Counted from the stretch's first letter, positions 9,599 through 18,268 are shown. The stretch is 64,000 bases of DNA from DATAOG01 sp963753685 (GCA_963753685.1 CAVWDE010000006.1:496001-560000), one strand, 5' to 3'. Made by a program: numbers and translations. Notes: generated from the letters alone by a model not told the origin.

Positions 9599-10894
9599 AT
9601 GGCTCGGGTGCAGGAGGTCAAGGTTCCGGACATCGGCGACTTCAAGGACGTCGAGATCGTCGAGGTGATCGCCAAGGCGGGCGACGAGGTCCAGGAGGAG
9701 GACCCGCTGATCACGCTCGAGTCGGACAAGGCGAGCATGGAGGTGCCGGCGCCGTTCGCGGGCAAGGTCACCGACGTCAAGGTCAAAGCGGGCGAGCGGG
9801 TGTCCGAGGGCGATCTGATCCTGTTGATGGAGGCGGGCGAGGTGACCTCGCCGGTCCAGCCGCCCTCGCCCGAAGGCGTGCAGGAATCCGATGCCCATCC
9901 GATCGCAGCGCCCAAGGCGAAGGAGGCGGCGCCGCCCGCGGCCGAACCCACCAAGGCCGACGGCGAGGCCGAGGGCGAGGCGGGGGGCGGTGCCGGCGTG
10001 CATGCGAGCCCGAGTATCCGGCGCCTTGCGCGCGAGCTCGAGGTCGATCTCGGCAGGATCAAGGGCAGCGGCGAGAAGGGTCGGATCACCAAGGACGACG
10101 TCAAGGCCCACCTCCAGCGGGCACCTGCTTCAGCCGGGGCGCCCGCGGCTGGCGGTGCCGGCATTCCCGAGATCCCGGCGGTCGATTTCTCGAAGTTCGG
10201 CGAAATCGAGACCGTGCCGCTCTCGCGGATCAAGAAGATCTCGGGGCCGCATCTGCACCGCGCCTGGCTGAACGTGCCCCAGGTCACGCAACACGACGAG
10301 GCCGACATCACCGGGCTCGAGGCCTACCGCAAGGAATTGGACGCGGCCGCGAAAGACCAGGGTTACCGGGTGACCCTGCTCGCCTTCCTGATCAAGGCCG
10401 CGGTCTCGGCGCTGAAGAAATACTCCGACGTCAACGCCTCGCTGGCACCGGACAAGGAGAACCTGATCCTCAAGAAATACGTGCACATGGGGATCGCGGT
10501 CGATACGCCGGGTGGGCTCGTGGTGCCGGTGCTCCGCGACGTCGACAGGAAGGGCGTCGACCAGCTGTCGCGCGAGCTTGGCGAAGTGTCGAAAAGAGCG
10601 CGCGACGGCAAGCTCGGCTCGGCCGAGCTGCAGGGCGCATCGTTCACGATCTCGAGCCTGGGCGGCATCGGCGGCACCGGCTTTACCCCGCTCGTCAACG
10701 CGCCGGAGGTTGCGATCCTGGGCGTGGTCCGGGCCAAGATGGCGCCGGTCTGGGACGGCAGCGCATTTCAGCCGCGCCTGATGCTGCCGGTCGCCCTCTC
10801 CTACGATCACCGGGTGGTCGACGGCGCGCTCGCCGCCCGCTTCACCCGCCACCTCTGCCACGTCCTCGAGGACGTGCGCCGGCTGGTGCTCTGA
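9599..10894 (+). CDS. aceF: Pyruvate dehydrogenase E2, dihydrolipoamide acetyltransferase
   Basis: The E2 core of the complex takes acetyl from AceE and gives it to CoA. In its 431 residues there is one lipoyl domain at about 1-80 with the lipoylated lysine at K44 in LESDKASMEVP, then an Ala/Glu-rich linker. The peripheral subunit-binding domain lies at about 135-172 (ASPSIRRLARELEVDLGRIKG). The catalytic domain ends with SYDHRVVDGA, holding the active histidine near residue 403. E. coli AceF has three lipoyl domains; one is common in other proteobacteria. The ATG at 9599 follows a GGGGA site. Confidence 0.96.
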   Translation: MARVQEVKVPDIGDFKDVEIVEVIAKAGDEVQEEDPLITLESDKASMEVPAPFAGKVTDVKVKAGERVSEGDLILLMEAGEVTSPVQPPSPEGVQESDAHPIAAPKAKEAAPPAAEPTKADGEAEGEAGGGAGVHASPSIRRLARELEVDLGRIKGSGEKGRITKDDVKAHLQRAPASAGAPAAGGAGIPEIPAVDFSKFGEIETVPLSRIKKISGPHLHRAWLNVPQVTQHDEADITGLEAYRKELDAAAKDQGYRVTLLAFLIKAAVSALKKYSDVNASLAPDKENLILKKYVHMGIAVDTPGGLVVPVLRDVDRKGVDQLSRELGEVSKRARDGKLGSAELQGASFTISSLGGIGGTGFTPLVNAPEVAILGVVRAKMAPVWDGSAFQPRLMLPVALSYDHRVVDGALAARFTRHLCHVLEDVRRLVL

Positions 10895-10908
10895 GGGGGG
10901 ACGCGCAC

Positions 10909-12654
10909 ATGGCCACGACCGAGGTCAAGGTCCCGGACATCGGCGACTTCAAGGACGTCGAGGTGATCGAGGTCAACGTCAAGGCGGGCGATACGCTCGC
11001 CGCCGAGGATCCGATGATCACGCTCGAATCCGACAAGGCGAGCATGGAGGTGCCGGCCCCCGCCGCGGGCACGGTCAAGGAGGTGAAGGTCAAGACCGGG
11101 GATCGCGTATCCGAGGGCGATCTGATCCTCTTGCTCGAGAGCGAAGGTGCGAGCGAGGCGGCGAAGCCCGAGCCGGCCGAGGACAAGGAAGAAAAGCCGA
11201 AGCCAGCTCCTGCGCCGGCCAGGTCTGCACCGGGTGAGGGCGACATCCAGGCGGAGCTCGTGGTGCTGGGCTCGGGGCCGGGGGGCTACACGGCGGCCTT
11301 CCGGGCGGCCGATCTCGGGCTCAAGACCGTGCTGGTCGAGCGCTATCCGACCTTGGGCGGGGTCTGCCTGAACGTCGGCTGCATCCCCTCCAAGGCGCTG
11401 CTGCACGCCGCCAAGGTGATCGCCGAGGCGCGCGAGATGGCGGCGCACGGCCTTAAGTTCGAAAAACCCGAGATCGACCTCGACGAGCTCGCCGACTGGA
11501 AGGACGGCGTGGTCGGCCGCCTGACCGGCGGGCTCGCGAGGCCTGGCGAAGCAGCGCAAGGTCCAGGTCGTGCAGGGAGTGGGAAAATTCACCTCGCCCA
11601 ACCAGCTCGAGGTCGCGACCGAAAGTGGCAAAAAAACGATCGGCTTTGCCCAGGCGATCATCGCGGCCGGCTCGCAGGCGATCTTTCTGCCATTCATCCC
11701 GAAGGACGATCCGCGCGTGATGGACTCGACCGGGGCACTCGAGCTCGAGGACATCCCCAAGCGCCTGCTGGTCCTGGGCGGCGGCATCATCGGCCTCGAG
11801 ATGGCGACCGTCTACCACGAGCTCGGCTCGAAGATCACGGTGGTCGAGCTCATGGACCAGCTGATCCCGGGCGCCGATCCGGACATCATCCGGCCTCTGC
11901 ACAAACGCATCGAAGGGCTCTACGAGAACATTTTCCTCTCGACCAAGGTGACCGACGTCAAGGCCGGCAAGCAGGGGCTCGAGGTCAGCTTCGAGGGCGC
12001 GAAGGCGCCGAAGTCCGATGTCTTCGACAAGGTCCTGGTCGCGGTCGGCAGGCGGCCGAACGGCAAGGCGATCGGGGCCGACGCCGCGGGTGTTGTGGTC
12101 GACGAGCGGGGCTTCATCGCGGTCGACCGGCAGCAGCGCACCAACGTCCCCCACATCTTCGCGATCGGCGACGTGGTCGGCCAGCCGATGCTCGCCCACA
12201 AGGCGACCCACGAGGCCAAGGTCGCGGCCGAGGTCGCCGCCGGCCACAAGCGTCGCGTTCGATGCCGAAGTGCATCCCCTCGGTCGCCTACACCGACCCC
12301 GAGGTCGCCTGGGCGGGCCTGACCGAGACCGAGGCCAAGGCGAACGGCGTCAAATACGGCAAGGGCAGCTTCCCCTGGGCGGCATCCGGCCGGGCGCTCG
12401 GCATCGCGCGCCCCGAGGGCATGACCAAGCTCCTGTTCGACGAGGCGAGCGGGCGGCTCTTGGGCGCCGGCATCGTCGGCGCCAACGCGGGCGATCTGAT
12501 CGCGGAAGCAGCACTCGCGATCGAGATGGGCGCCGATGCCGAGGACATCGGCCTCACGATCCACCCGCACCCGACGCTCTCGGAGACGATCGCCTTCTCG
12601 GCCGAGGCGTTCGCCGGCACGCTCACCGACCTCTACCTGCCCAAGCGGCGCTAG
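10909..12654 (+). CDS. lpdA: Dihydrolipoamide dehydrogenase with N-terminal lipoyl domain, three frame breaks
   Basis: E3 reoxidises dihydrolipoamide using FAD and NAD+. An extra lipoyl domain (~1-80, LESDKASMEVPAP) is fused at the N-terminus, nearly identical to that of the neighbouring aceF product. The FAD site (VVLGSGPGGYTAAF) starts near residue 119. The redox pair is C153/C158 in GVCLNVGCIPSK, and the His-Glu catalytic pair sits in IHPHPTLSETI near the end. The frame breaks after LTGGLA (extra base ~11539), continues two bases on until GHKR, then needs two more single-base removals (~12252 and ~12265) to read AFDA and KCIPSVAYTDPEVAW. Three additions restore the original frame. This is very likely sequence error in an essential gene. 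Confidence 0.9.
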   Translation: MATTEVKVPDIGDFKDVEVIEVNVKAGDTLAAEDPMITLESDKASMEVPAPAAGTVKEVKVKTGDRVSEGDLILLLESEGASEAAKPEPAEDKEEKPKPAPAPARSAPGEGDIQAELVVLGSGPGGYTAAFRAADLGLKTVLVERYPTLGGVCLNVGCIPSKALLHAAKVIAEAREMAAHGLKFEKPEIDLDELADWKDGVVGRLTGGLARPGEAAQGPGRAGSGKIHLAQPARGRDRKWQKNDRLCPGDHRGRLAGDLSAIHPEGRSARDGLDRGTRARGHPQAPAGPGRRHHRPRDGDRLPRARLEDHGGRAHGPADPGRRSGHHPASAQTHRRALREHFPLDQGDRRQGRQAGARGQLRGREGAEVRCLRQGPGRGRQAAERQGDRGRRRGCCGRRAGLHRGRPAAAHQRPPHLRDRRRGRPADARPQGDPRGQGRGRGRRRPQASRSMPKCIPSVAYTDPEVAWAGLTETEAKANGVKYGKGSFPWAASGRALGIARPEGMTKLLFDEASGRLLGAGIVGANAGDLIAEAALAIEMGADAEDIGLTIHPHPTLSETIAFSAEAFAGTLTDLYLPKRR

Positions 12655-12697
12655 GCAGTGGCGACCGCAATCCCGCCGTAGCCGGCAGACAGGTCAT

Positions 12698-12727
12698 TTG
12701 ACAGCCTGTAACGAGTGACGTTACATT
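12698..12727 (+). promoter_or_regulatory. higBA promoter with overlapping operator palindrome
   Basis: TTGACA at 12698-12703 and TACATT at 12722-12727 are separated by 18 bases, a good sigma-70-type promoter. Within the spacer and -10 lies a perfect inverted repeat, TGTAAC (12707-12712) and GTTACA (12720-12725), with 7 bases between arms. It sits just before the higB GTG at 12735. The HigA antitoxin, or the HigBA complex, is expected to bind it and repress its own operon, as is known for this family. Confidence 0.78.
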
Positions 12728-12734
12728 CGGGTCG

Positions 12735-13016
12735 GTGATCAGGAGCTTCCGTCACAAGGGCCTGCGGGATCTGTTCGTCACCGGTCGCAGCGCCGGCCTG
12801 CGCGCCGATCTCAGGCGGCGCTGCGTCATCCGCCTGGACGCGCTGAACGCCGCCACCGAGCTGCGCCAGCTGGACCTCCCCGGCTTCCGCCTGCATCCAC
12901 TCAAGGGCGATCAAGCGGGCCGGTGGGCGATCGACGTCAATGGTCCGTGGCGGATCACCTTCGAGTGGAGCGAGGATGGCGATGCCCACCGGGTCGACCT
13001 CGAGCAGTATCACTGA
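12735..13016 (+). CDS. higB: HigB-type toxin, RelE-superfamily mRNA interferase
   Basis: A 93-residue basic protein of the plasmid-maintenance killer (HigB) family, which cleaves mRNA on the ribosome. Family features in order are MIRSFRHKGLRDLF, RADLRRRCVIRLDALNAAT, LDLPGFRLHPLKGDQAGRW, then the C-terminal GPWRITFEWSEDGDAHRVDLEQYH. The start is GTG at 12735, eight bases past the -10 element, so the transcript may have a very short leader. It is immediately followed, with overlap, by the antitoxin gene, the usual toxin-first order of hig operons. Confidence 0.92.
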   Translation: MIRSFRHKGLRDLFVTGRSAGLRADLRRRCVIRLDALNAATELRQLDLPGFRLHPLKGDQAGRWAIDVNGPWRITFEWSEDGDAHRVDLEQYH

Positions 13017-13335
13017 GCCGCAGGACTATGCGGTCACGGAGCGTCCCGCGCGCTGCCCGACCCACCCGGGCGAGTTGCTCCGCGAGATCCTCGCCGACGG
13101 CCTGAAGCTCACGGTCGCCGAGGCCGCGCGTCAGCTCGGCGTCAGCCGGATGTCCCTCCATCGCGTTCTTCGCAGCGAGCAGGCGGTCACCCCCGAGATG
13201 GCTCTCCGCCTCGGCAAGCTCTGCGGCAACGGCCCGGAGTTGTGGCTGCGCATGCAGATGCTGCGCGATCTCTGGCGCCTGGAGCGCACCCTCGCCGCCG
13301 ACCTCGCCCGCATCCCCACCCACCGCGCCGCGTGA
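12976..13335 (+). CDS. higA: HigA-type antitoxin, XRE helix-turn-helix
   Basis: A 119-residue antitoxin that neutralises HigB and represses the operon. The central HTH reads LTVAEAARQLGVSRMSLHRVL preceded by HPGELLREILADGLK and followed by MALRLGKLCGNGPELWLRMQ, diagnostic for the HigA (VapI-like) family. ATG at 12976 is chosen because GGAG lies six bases upstream within higB, giving a 41-base overlap and translational coupling. The N-terminal ~35 residues before the HTH domain are variable. The unrelated repeat array begins eight bases after its stop. Confidence 0.9.
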   Translation: MAMPTGSTSSSITEPQDYAVTERPARCPTHPGELLREILADGLKLTVAEAARQLGVSRMSLHRVLRSEQAVTPEMALRLGKLCGNGPELWLRMQMLRDLWRLERTLAADLARIPTHRAA

Positions 13336-13342
13336 GCCGGGC

Positions 13343-13654
13343 GCGCGATCCCTTGCGGCTGGTATTGGTTCCTGACACCATTTTCTGCTGACGGGCGCGC
13401 TCCCTTGCGGCTGGTATTGGTTCCTGACACCATTTTCTCTGACCTGACACCATTTTCTGCCACGCTGACACCATTTTCTGCCACGGGCGCGCTCCCTTGC
13501 GGCTGGTATTGGTTCCTGACACCATTTTCTGCCACTGACACCATTTTCTGCCACTTGCGGCTGGTATTGGTTCCTGACACCATTTTCTGCCATTTTCTGC
13601 TGACACCATTTTCTGCCTGACTGACACCATTTTCTGCCTGACACCATTTTCTGC
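13343..13654. repeat. Dense direct-repeat array, 10 copies of a 15-bp core
   Basis: The core TGACACCATTTTCTG starts at 13373, 13425 (last base changed), 13445, 13466, 13517, 13536, 13575, 13601, 13622 and 13639. Four cores (13373, 13425, 13517, 13575) are preceded by a 21-base leader beginning CTTGCGGCTGGTATTGG, starting at 13352, 13404, 13496 and 13554. Three of these leaders are themselves preceded by a GCGCGCTCC-like segment. Spacing is irregular (7-52 bases) and no unique spacers of constant size exist, so it is not a CRISPR. All overlapping open frames are repeat artefacts. It separates higA from the helicase gene and may be a cluster of REP-like sequences; that is inference. Confidence 0.85.
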
Positions 13655-13670
13655 GAGCTCATCGGAACGC

Positions 13671-15371
13671 CTAGCCTAACGCCTTTCGCTCGAAATCGTT
13701 CCAGCTTCCGAACACAGATGCATAAAACGTACTATCCAACAGACACTGCCGATCCACATCTCTCTTCGTCGGCCTGCGGCCCAATTTCCGCTCGAGTTTA
13801 CGATATTGATACAACAAAATCCTGCCGATATTGTGGCGAGTTGCATACAGCGGGTTCAAGGTTTGTTGCCCAAATACATCAATCACGCGTTCGTCGAACT
13901 CCACTTCGCAGCCTACAGGAAGATTTAGCGTCTCCTTCGCTGTCCTCGTGTACGTAGTTCCGGGCGTCGCGCGATCATCATCATCAGGGTCAAGACCATG
14001 ATATTCGACAATCTTGTATGCATTCCGAAAATTGCCAATGAAATCGATAACAATGCATTTCTCCTTACCTAAAAAATGCCGTAAGCCTCGCCCCAGCTGC
14101 TGGAGAAAAATCCGTTTTACTCCGTCGGCCTCAAAAACAACAGACATTCAGCGAACGGCAAATCGATGCCTTCGTTCAGGATATCCACAACGCAGAGCAC
14201 TTTTGTGGCGCCAAGCCGGAATTCTTCTCGCAGCCTTGATCTGTTAGCGCCCGACGTCGTCGACAGATACGGCACAGCTCTAACACCCGAACGCTCGAAG
14301 CTAGCCGCAACTCTTTGCGCGTGAACGTGCGAACAACAGAAGGCTAGTGTCGCTTTGTCCAACGTTTCTCGCGCCATTTATCATGACAGCTGCATCGAGT
14401 ACTGGTATGATCAACGCTCTCACAAGGTCTCGGACGTCATAGCGGATGCCATTATGCCTGATGTTCGAATAATCGATATCATCGAAACAGCCGAAGTAGT
14501 GATAAGGGCATAAAATACCTAATTCTATACCTTCTCTCATTTCATAACAAACGATAACGTTGTTGTTACAGAGGTGAAGGACGTCCTGCCGATCGCCCCG
14601 GAACGGAGTCGCGGTGAGGCCGAGGAGAAAGGTGGGTGAGAGCGTTTGTATGGCCTGCCTGTAACTTTTGGCTGCCGCATGATGAAATTCGTCGACTATA
14701 AGATAACCTATTCTCTTTCCGTTGAAAATATCCAAATTACGAGTGTGAGATTGTATCGTCAACAGATTAATAACCTTCAATTGATCGCGAGTTGGACGTG
14801 CCTGAAATCTTTGAACCCTATCCCGGGGAAATTCTCTTAGGAACTCGATCTCCGCGTCTTCGAGGATTTCATGCGAATGTGCTACATAGAGACATAGCTC
14901 AGGTCCTCGGCGCCGCACGTCGAGCACTGCTATGCGTGTTTTGCCGGCTCCCGTCGGTAGGATGACGGCGCCAGCTTGGTTTCCAAGGGCATGCGACGCC
15001 GACAGCTCACTAATCGCTTCTTGCTGTAGTATGTTCGATGTCCGATTTTGAGGAGAGTAGTCGCAGCTGCATCTCCCTCCCCTGATTCTCTCGCCATCTC
15101 GCGGGCATAGATAGCCAAATGCAACGAATAGCCTGGCGAGATCATGGGCGTCCATTAGCCCATATTCGCACCCGAGACGTGCTGCTGTAGAGAAAAATTG
15201 TTCCTTTACTTCATTTAGAACGTCGCCGGAAGCGGCTAGGATTGCGAAGGAGAGGTCAGCGATCCGCTCAAGTCGAAAAATCTGATGGCTCACATGTTTC
15301 GGACGTACAACCGGGAACGATTTTCCCTTGAGTATGAAGGCGCCAATGCCTTCTCGTCCGCGAACGGTCAT
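13671..15371 (-). CDS. SF2 DEAD/DEAH-type helicase with C-terminal HNH-associated repeat, frame broken twice
   Basis: About 566 residues if repaired. Residues ~1-115 match nothing I recognise. A ResIII-like helicase core follows: Walker A PTGAGKT (139-145), DEFH (227-230) and GLTATPFRGD (251-260). The second RecA lobe has LAFCCSHVHAQRVA, VVDILNEGIDLPFAEC and QQLGRGLRH. The C-terminus, LGRRPTKRDVDRQ...FGSWNDFERKALG, resembles the homing-endonuclease-associated DNA-binding repeat. Frames change near 14365 (one base extra) and near 14135 (one base missing or two extra), so the outer pieces share a frame. G+C is much lower than in neighbours (near 50% by eye), suggesting transfer. Such helicases occur in restriction-like or phage-defence loci, but no nuclease or methylase is nearby. 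It may be a pseudogene or carry sequence errors. Confidence 0.72.
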
Positions 15372-15440
15372 CTTATGCGTCAGAATATCAACTAGCTCGG
15401 ATGGACCGTGAGGGGTCCGATTTGTATCGTGCAGAATCGA

Positions 15441-15575
15441 CTAAATCCACGGTTCAATTTCCTCGGTCTCGTCCAGTTCCTTGACCGTAGCGATGGTAGC
15501 GACGCTTATGAGCGCCGGACGCACGCCACGGACGCGGTCAAAGTTGTCGATCTTCAGGAGCGAGATGAGAGGCAC
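15441..15575 (-). CDS. Possible small ORF upstream of the helicase, or its broken N-terminus
   Basis: A 44-residue frame begins at GTG 15575, with GAGG eight bases upstream, reads VPLISLLKIDNFDRVRGV to ELDETEEIEPWI, and ends at an amber codon (15441-15443). The amber is in the same frame as the helicase gene. Codons between it and the first helicase ATG stay open and protein-like (SILHDTNRTPHGPSELVDIL). It is therefore either a separate small gene in front of the helicase or the real helicase N-terminus cut by one nonsense or sequence error. No family was recognised. Confidence 0.4.
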   Translation of the reverse strand: MPLISLLKIDNFDRVRGVRPALISVATIATVKELDETEEIEPWI

Positions 15576-15600
15576 GGTTTTAGCCTCAGTTGGTTGAAGG

Positions 15601-15629
15601 CCTCTCTAGGGGTGAGAGGGCTCTTTCTT
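15601..15629. terminator. Hairpin followed by a pyrimidine tract
   Basis: CCTCTC (15601-15606), a 7-base loop, GAGAGG (15614-15619), then GCTCTTTCTT on the plus strand. The structure is terminator-like for plus-strand transcription, but no plus-strand gene ends just before it. It lies upstream of the helicase locus, so its role is uncertain. Confidence 0.3.
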
Positions 15630-16015
15630 GGCTAGGCCGCCTTGGGAAGTCAAGAGCGGATATCAACGAGCGGTTATGGGCGTCACAGGGCTGTGCGGAG
15701 CATTGATCCTCCAGTCAGTCCTCCAGATTCCGATCAAGCGCTGAGCCATGTCGACGGCCGGCGGCCCGCCAATTCTGCGGCATGGCGGGAATTGTCGCAA
15801 ATCCGATCGGCTTAGTTGATGCTGATCCGCTGGAGGTGGCCTGCCGCCAATCAGACCATGCGCCACTTGCGTGCTCTCGATGCGCCACACACTTGTAAAT
15901 CTGCGTCACCCCCGTCCCTGCCCTGAACAGGCGCCAAGTCGATCTCGATCAATCCGAAGACCTGCCCCGCCTTGATGCGATAGAGACATCTGATTCCTGA
16001 AGGCCTTGCGGCGGC
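15630..16015. other. Intergenic stretch, no gene seen
   Basis: Short minus-strand frames exist (15663-15890, 15715-15909, 15851-16060), but none resembles a known protein and they overlap one another. The stretch forms the right flank of the low-GC helicase island and runs into a partial copy of the dispersed palindromic element. Confidence 0.45.
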
Positions 16016-16083
16016 GGAGTCCCACGGTCGCATGGACCAGCCGAACGAAGCGTTAGCCATCAGCGGTTAATTTTCGGTTAACC
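16016..16083. repeat. Dispersed palindromic element, copy A (right half)
   Basis: GGAGTCCCACGGTCGCATGG (16016-16035) followed by GGTTAATTTTCGGTTAACC (16065-16083) matches the right inner arm and right end of the full elements at 56574-56737 and 59186-59350. The left half is degenerate or lost; a faint GATGCGAT and GATTCC remain at 15974-15996. Confidence 0.65.
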
Positions 16084-16354
16084 GATCCGATGCTGCCAGA
16101 TCGATCCGTTCGGAGCGGACGGTCGCCAGCGCCGATCCGGCGGCGGGGCTCGGTCACCTCGAGGCTCGAGTGACCCGGCGGGTGCCGCGAGCCCGATCGC
16201 TACAGCCCCATCCTGACCAGGACACGAGGGCCCTTTGCCAAGGTGGCGGCCGGGCGTTCGTCGGCCAGCACCGTCCGCCACGCTGTCAAAACCGTCCGGC
16301 CTTGCATATCTAGCCCGAGTGGCGCGCTACGTTGGCGAAGGGCGGAGGGGTTGG

Positions 16355-17426
16355 ATGGCGAAGGGGATCGACGGAGACCGCGGGCAGACCGCGGCCGGCC
16401 GGGTGCCGGTCGGCCATCCGCCGATCAAGCCCGCGCGGATCGGCGTGCTGCTGCTCAACCTCGGCACGCCGGATGCCACCGACTACTGGTCGATGCGCCG
16501 CTATCTGCGGCAGTTCCTGAGCGACCGGCGGGTGATCGACACCAACCCGCTGCTCTGGCAGCCGCTCCTCAACCTCGTAATCCTGAGCCGCGGCCTCGCG
16601 CAGCGGGCGCGCCTATGCCGCGATCTGGAACACGCGAGCGGAACGAATCGCCGCTGCGCACCATCACCCGCAGCCAGTCGGAAAAACTCGCGGCCGCGCT
16701 CGCCAAGGCGCTGCCCGGGCTGCGAACTGAGGGTCGACTGGGCGATGCGCTACGGCAGCCCGGCGACCGGCCGGGTGATCCGGGACATGATCGAGGCCGG
16801 CTGCACGCGGCTGCTGCTTGTTCGCGCTCTATCCGCAATATGCCGCAGCAAGCACAGCCACGGCCTATGACGAGGCGTTCCGGGCGCTGATGGCCGAGCG
16901 CTGGCAGCCGGCGATCCGGACCGCACCCCCTTATCACGACGATCCGGGCTACATCGAGGCGCTGGCGCAGAGCATCGAGGCGCATCTGGCCGGCCTCGAC
17001 TGGCGGCCCGAGGTCGTGCTCGCCTCGTTCCACGGCCTGCCCAAGCGCTATCTGCTGCTGGGCGATCCCTATCATTGCCAGTGCGCCAAGACCGCGCGCC
17101 TGCTGCGCGCACGGCTCGGCTGGCGCGAGGATGAGCTCCGCCTGACCTTCCAGTCCCGCTTCGGCCGCGAGGAATGGCTGCAGCCCTACACCGACGAGAC
17201 CGTGCGCGGCCTGGCGCAGGAAGGGGTCAAGAACCTTGCGATCGTGGCCCCGGGCTTTGCCGCCGACTGCCTGGAGACGCTGGAGGAGCTCGCGATCGGC
17301 GCGCGCGAAAACTTCCTCGAGCACGGCGGCCGGAATTTTTCCTACATCCCCTGCCTGAACGATGCCGACGAGCACGTCCGGCTGCTCGTCGGGCTGGTCA
17401 CCCGGGAGCTCGGCGGCTGGATCTGA
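16355..17426 (+). CDS. hemH: Ferrochelatase, four frame breaks
   Basis: Ferrochelatase inserts Fe2+ into protoporphyrin IX, the last step of haem synthesis. ATG 16355 follows GGAGG. The N-terminal part has RIGVLLLNLGTPDATDYWSMRRYLRQFLSD. Four extra bases break the frame: near 16606 (before GRAYAAIWNT), 16642 (before NESPLRTITRSQSEKL), 16722 (before ELRVDWAMRYG) and 16819 (before LFALYPQYAAAS). Beyond these it runs cleanly through VLASFHGLPKRYLLLGDPY, with the metal-binding histidine, and FQSRFGREEWLQPYTDE to the C-terminus. Length after repair is about 355 residues, normal for the family. The reading of every segment in family order argues for sequence error rather than decay. Confidence 0.88.
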
Positions 17427-17428
17427 GG

Positions 17429-18268
17429 GTGACCGACGACGCGGAGCGGGCGGCGGGCGCGAGGTCCGGGCGCGCGCGGATCCACGTCCGCTCGAACGGC
17501 GGTGCGAGCGCGCTCGCCCTGCTCGAGCAGCGCACGCCCCTGCGCGCGCTGTTCCCGCGCGTGCCGGCGGGCGAGGTGCTGGAAGCCGTGCTGATCAACA
17601 CGGGCGGTGGCGTGGTCGGCGGCGACCGGCTCGAGGTCGAGATCGTTGCCGGGCCAGGAACGCAGCTGCGCGCGACCAGCCAGGCGGCGGAAAAAGTCTA
17701 TCGCAGCGCCGGGCCCGTCAGCACGCTCGAGGTCCGCCTGGTCGCCGCTGCGGACGCCTGGCTCGAATGGCTGCCGCAGGAGACGATCCTGTTCGACCGC
17801 TGCAGCTTTCGGCGGCAGATCCTGCTCGAATTGGCGCCAGCCGCGCGCATGCTGGCGGGCGAGATCACGGTCCTCGGGCGGGCGGCGCATGGCGAGCGGC
17901 TGCGCTCGGGATCGGTTCGCGATCGCTGGCGGGTGCGTCGGGGCGGGCGCCTGCTGTGGGCCGATGCGCTCCGCCTCGAGGGCGAGCTCGAGGCCTGTCT
18001 CGAGGCGCCGTTCGGCCTGGCCGGCGCGCGGGCGCTGGCGACCCTCGTCTACGTCGCCGAGGATGCCCGCAGCTGGCTCGAGCCGGCGCGCGCGCTGATC
18101 GGCGCCGACGGGGTGACGACCGGGGTCACCTGTCTGCCCGGGGTGCTGATCAGCCGCTGGTTGAGCCCGGATGCCGCCGCCTTGCGCAGGGCGTACGGCG
18201 CGTTCGCGGCCCGCCTGCGGGCCCGGGTCGCCGGGCTGCCGGAGCGGCTGCCGACCGTCTGGTTTTGA
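17429..18268 (+). CDS. ureD: Urease accessory protein UreD
   Basis: UreD (UreH) binds apo-urease and, with UreF and UreG, delivers nickel to the active site. The ~279-residue product shows LINTGGGVVGGDRLEVEI and QAAEKVYRS, then WLEWLPQETILFDR, the strongest UreD hallmarks. The frame is open much further upstream inside hemH. GTG 17429, two bases after the hemH stop, is the first start consistent with family length, though the ribosome site is poor and a later start is possible. It is separated from the other urease accessory genes by the whole urt operon. Confidence 0.9.
   Translation: MTDDAERAAGARSGRARIHVRSNGGASALALLEQRTPLRALFPRVPAGEVLEAVLINTGGGVVGGDRLEVEIVAGPGTQLRATSQAAEKVYRSAGPVSTLEVRLVAAADAWLEWLPQETILFDRCSFRRQILLELAPAARMLAGEITVLGRAAHGERLRSGSVRDRWRVRRGGRLLWADALRLEGELEACLEAPFGLAGARALATLVYVAEDARSWLEPARALIGADGVTTGVTCLPGVLISRWLSPDAAALRRAYGAFAARLRARVAGLPERLPTVWF

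Noticed and set aside
11530..12270. Programmed ribosomal frameshifting in lpdA
   Set aside because: Three separate slips in one enzyme, with no slippery heptamer or pseudoknot apparent, and similar slips in unrelated genes; sequence error is simpler.
13343..13654. CRISPR array
   Set aside because: Spacing between cores varies from 7 to 52 bases, what lies between is itself repeated, and there are no cas genes.
12955..13662. Minus- and plus-strand frames through the repeat array (ENGVRNQYQP-type repeats)
   Set aside because: Repeats of DNA units appear as repetitive peptides in several frames at once; no start site or family supports coding.
17174..17428. Upstream extension of the ureD frame into hemH
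   Set aside because: It overlaps confirmed HemH sequence in another frame and exceeds the usual UreD length.
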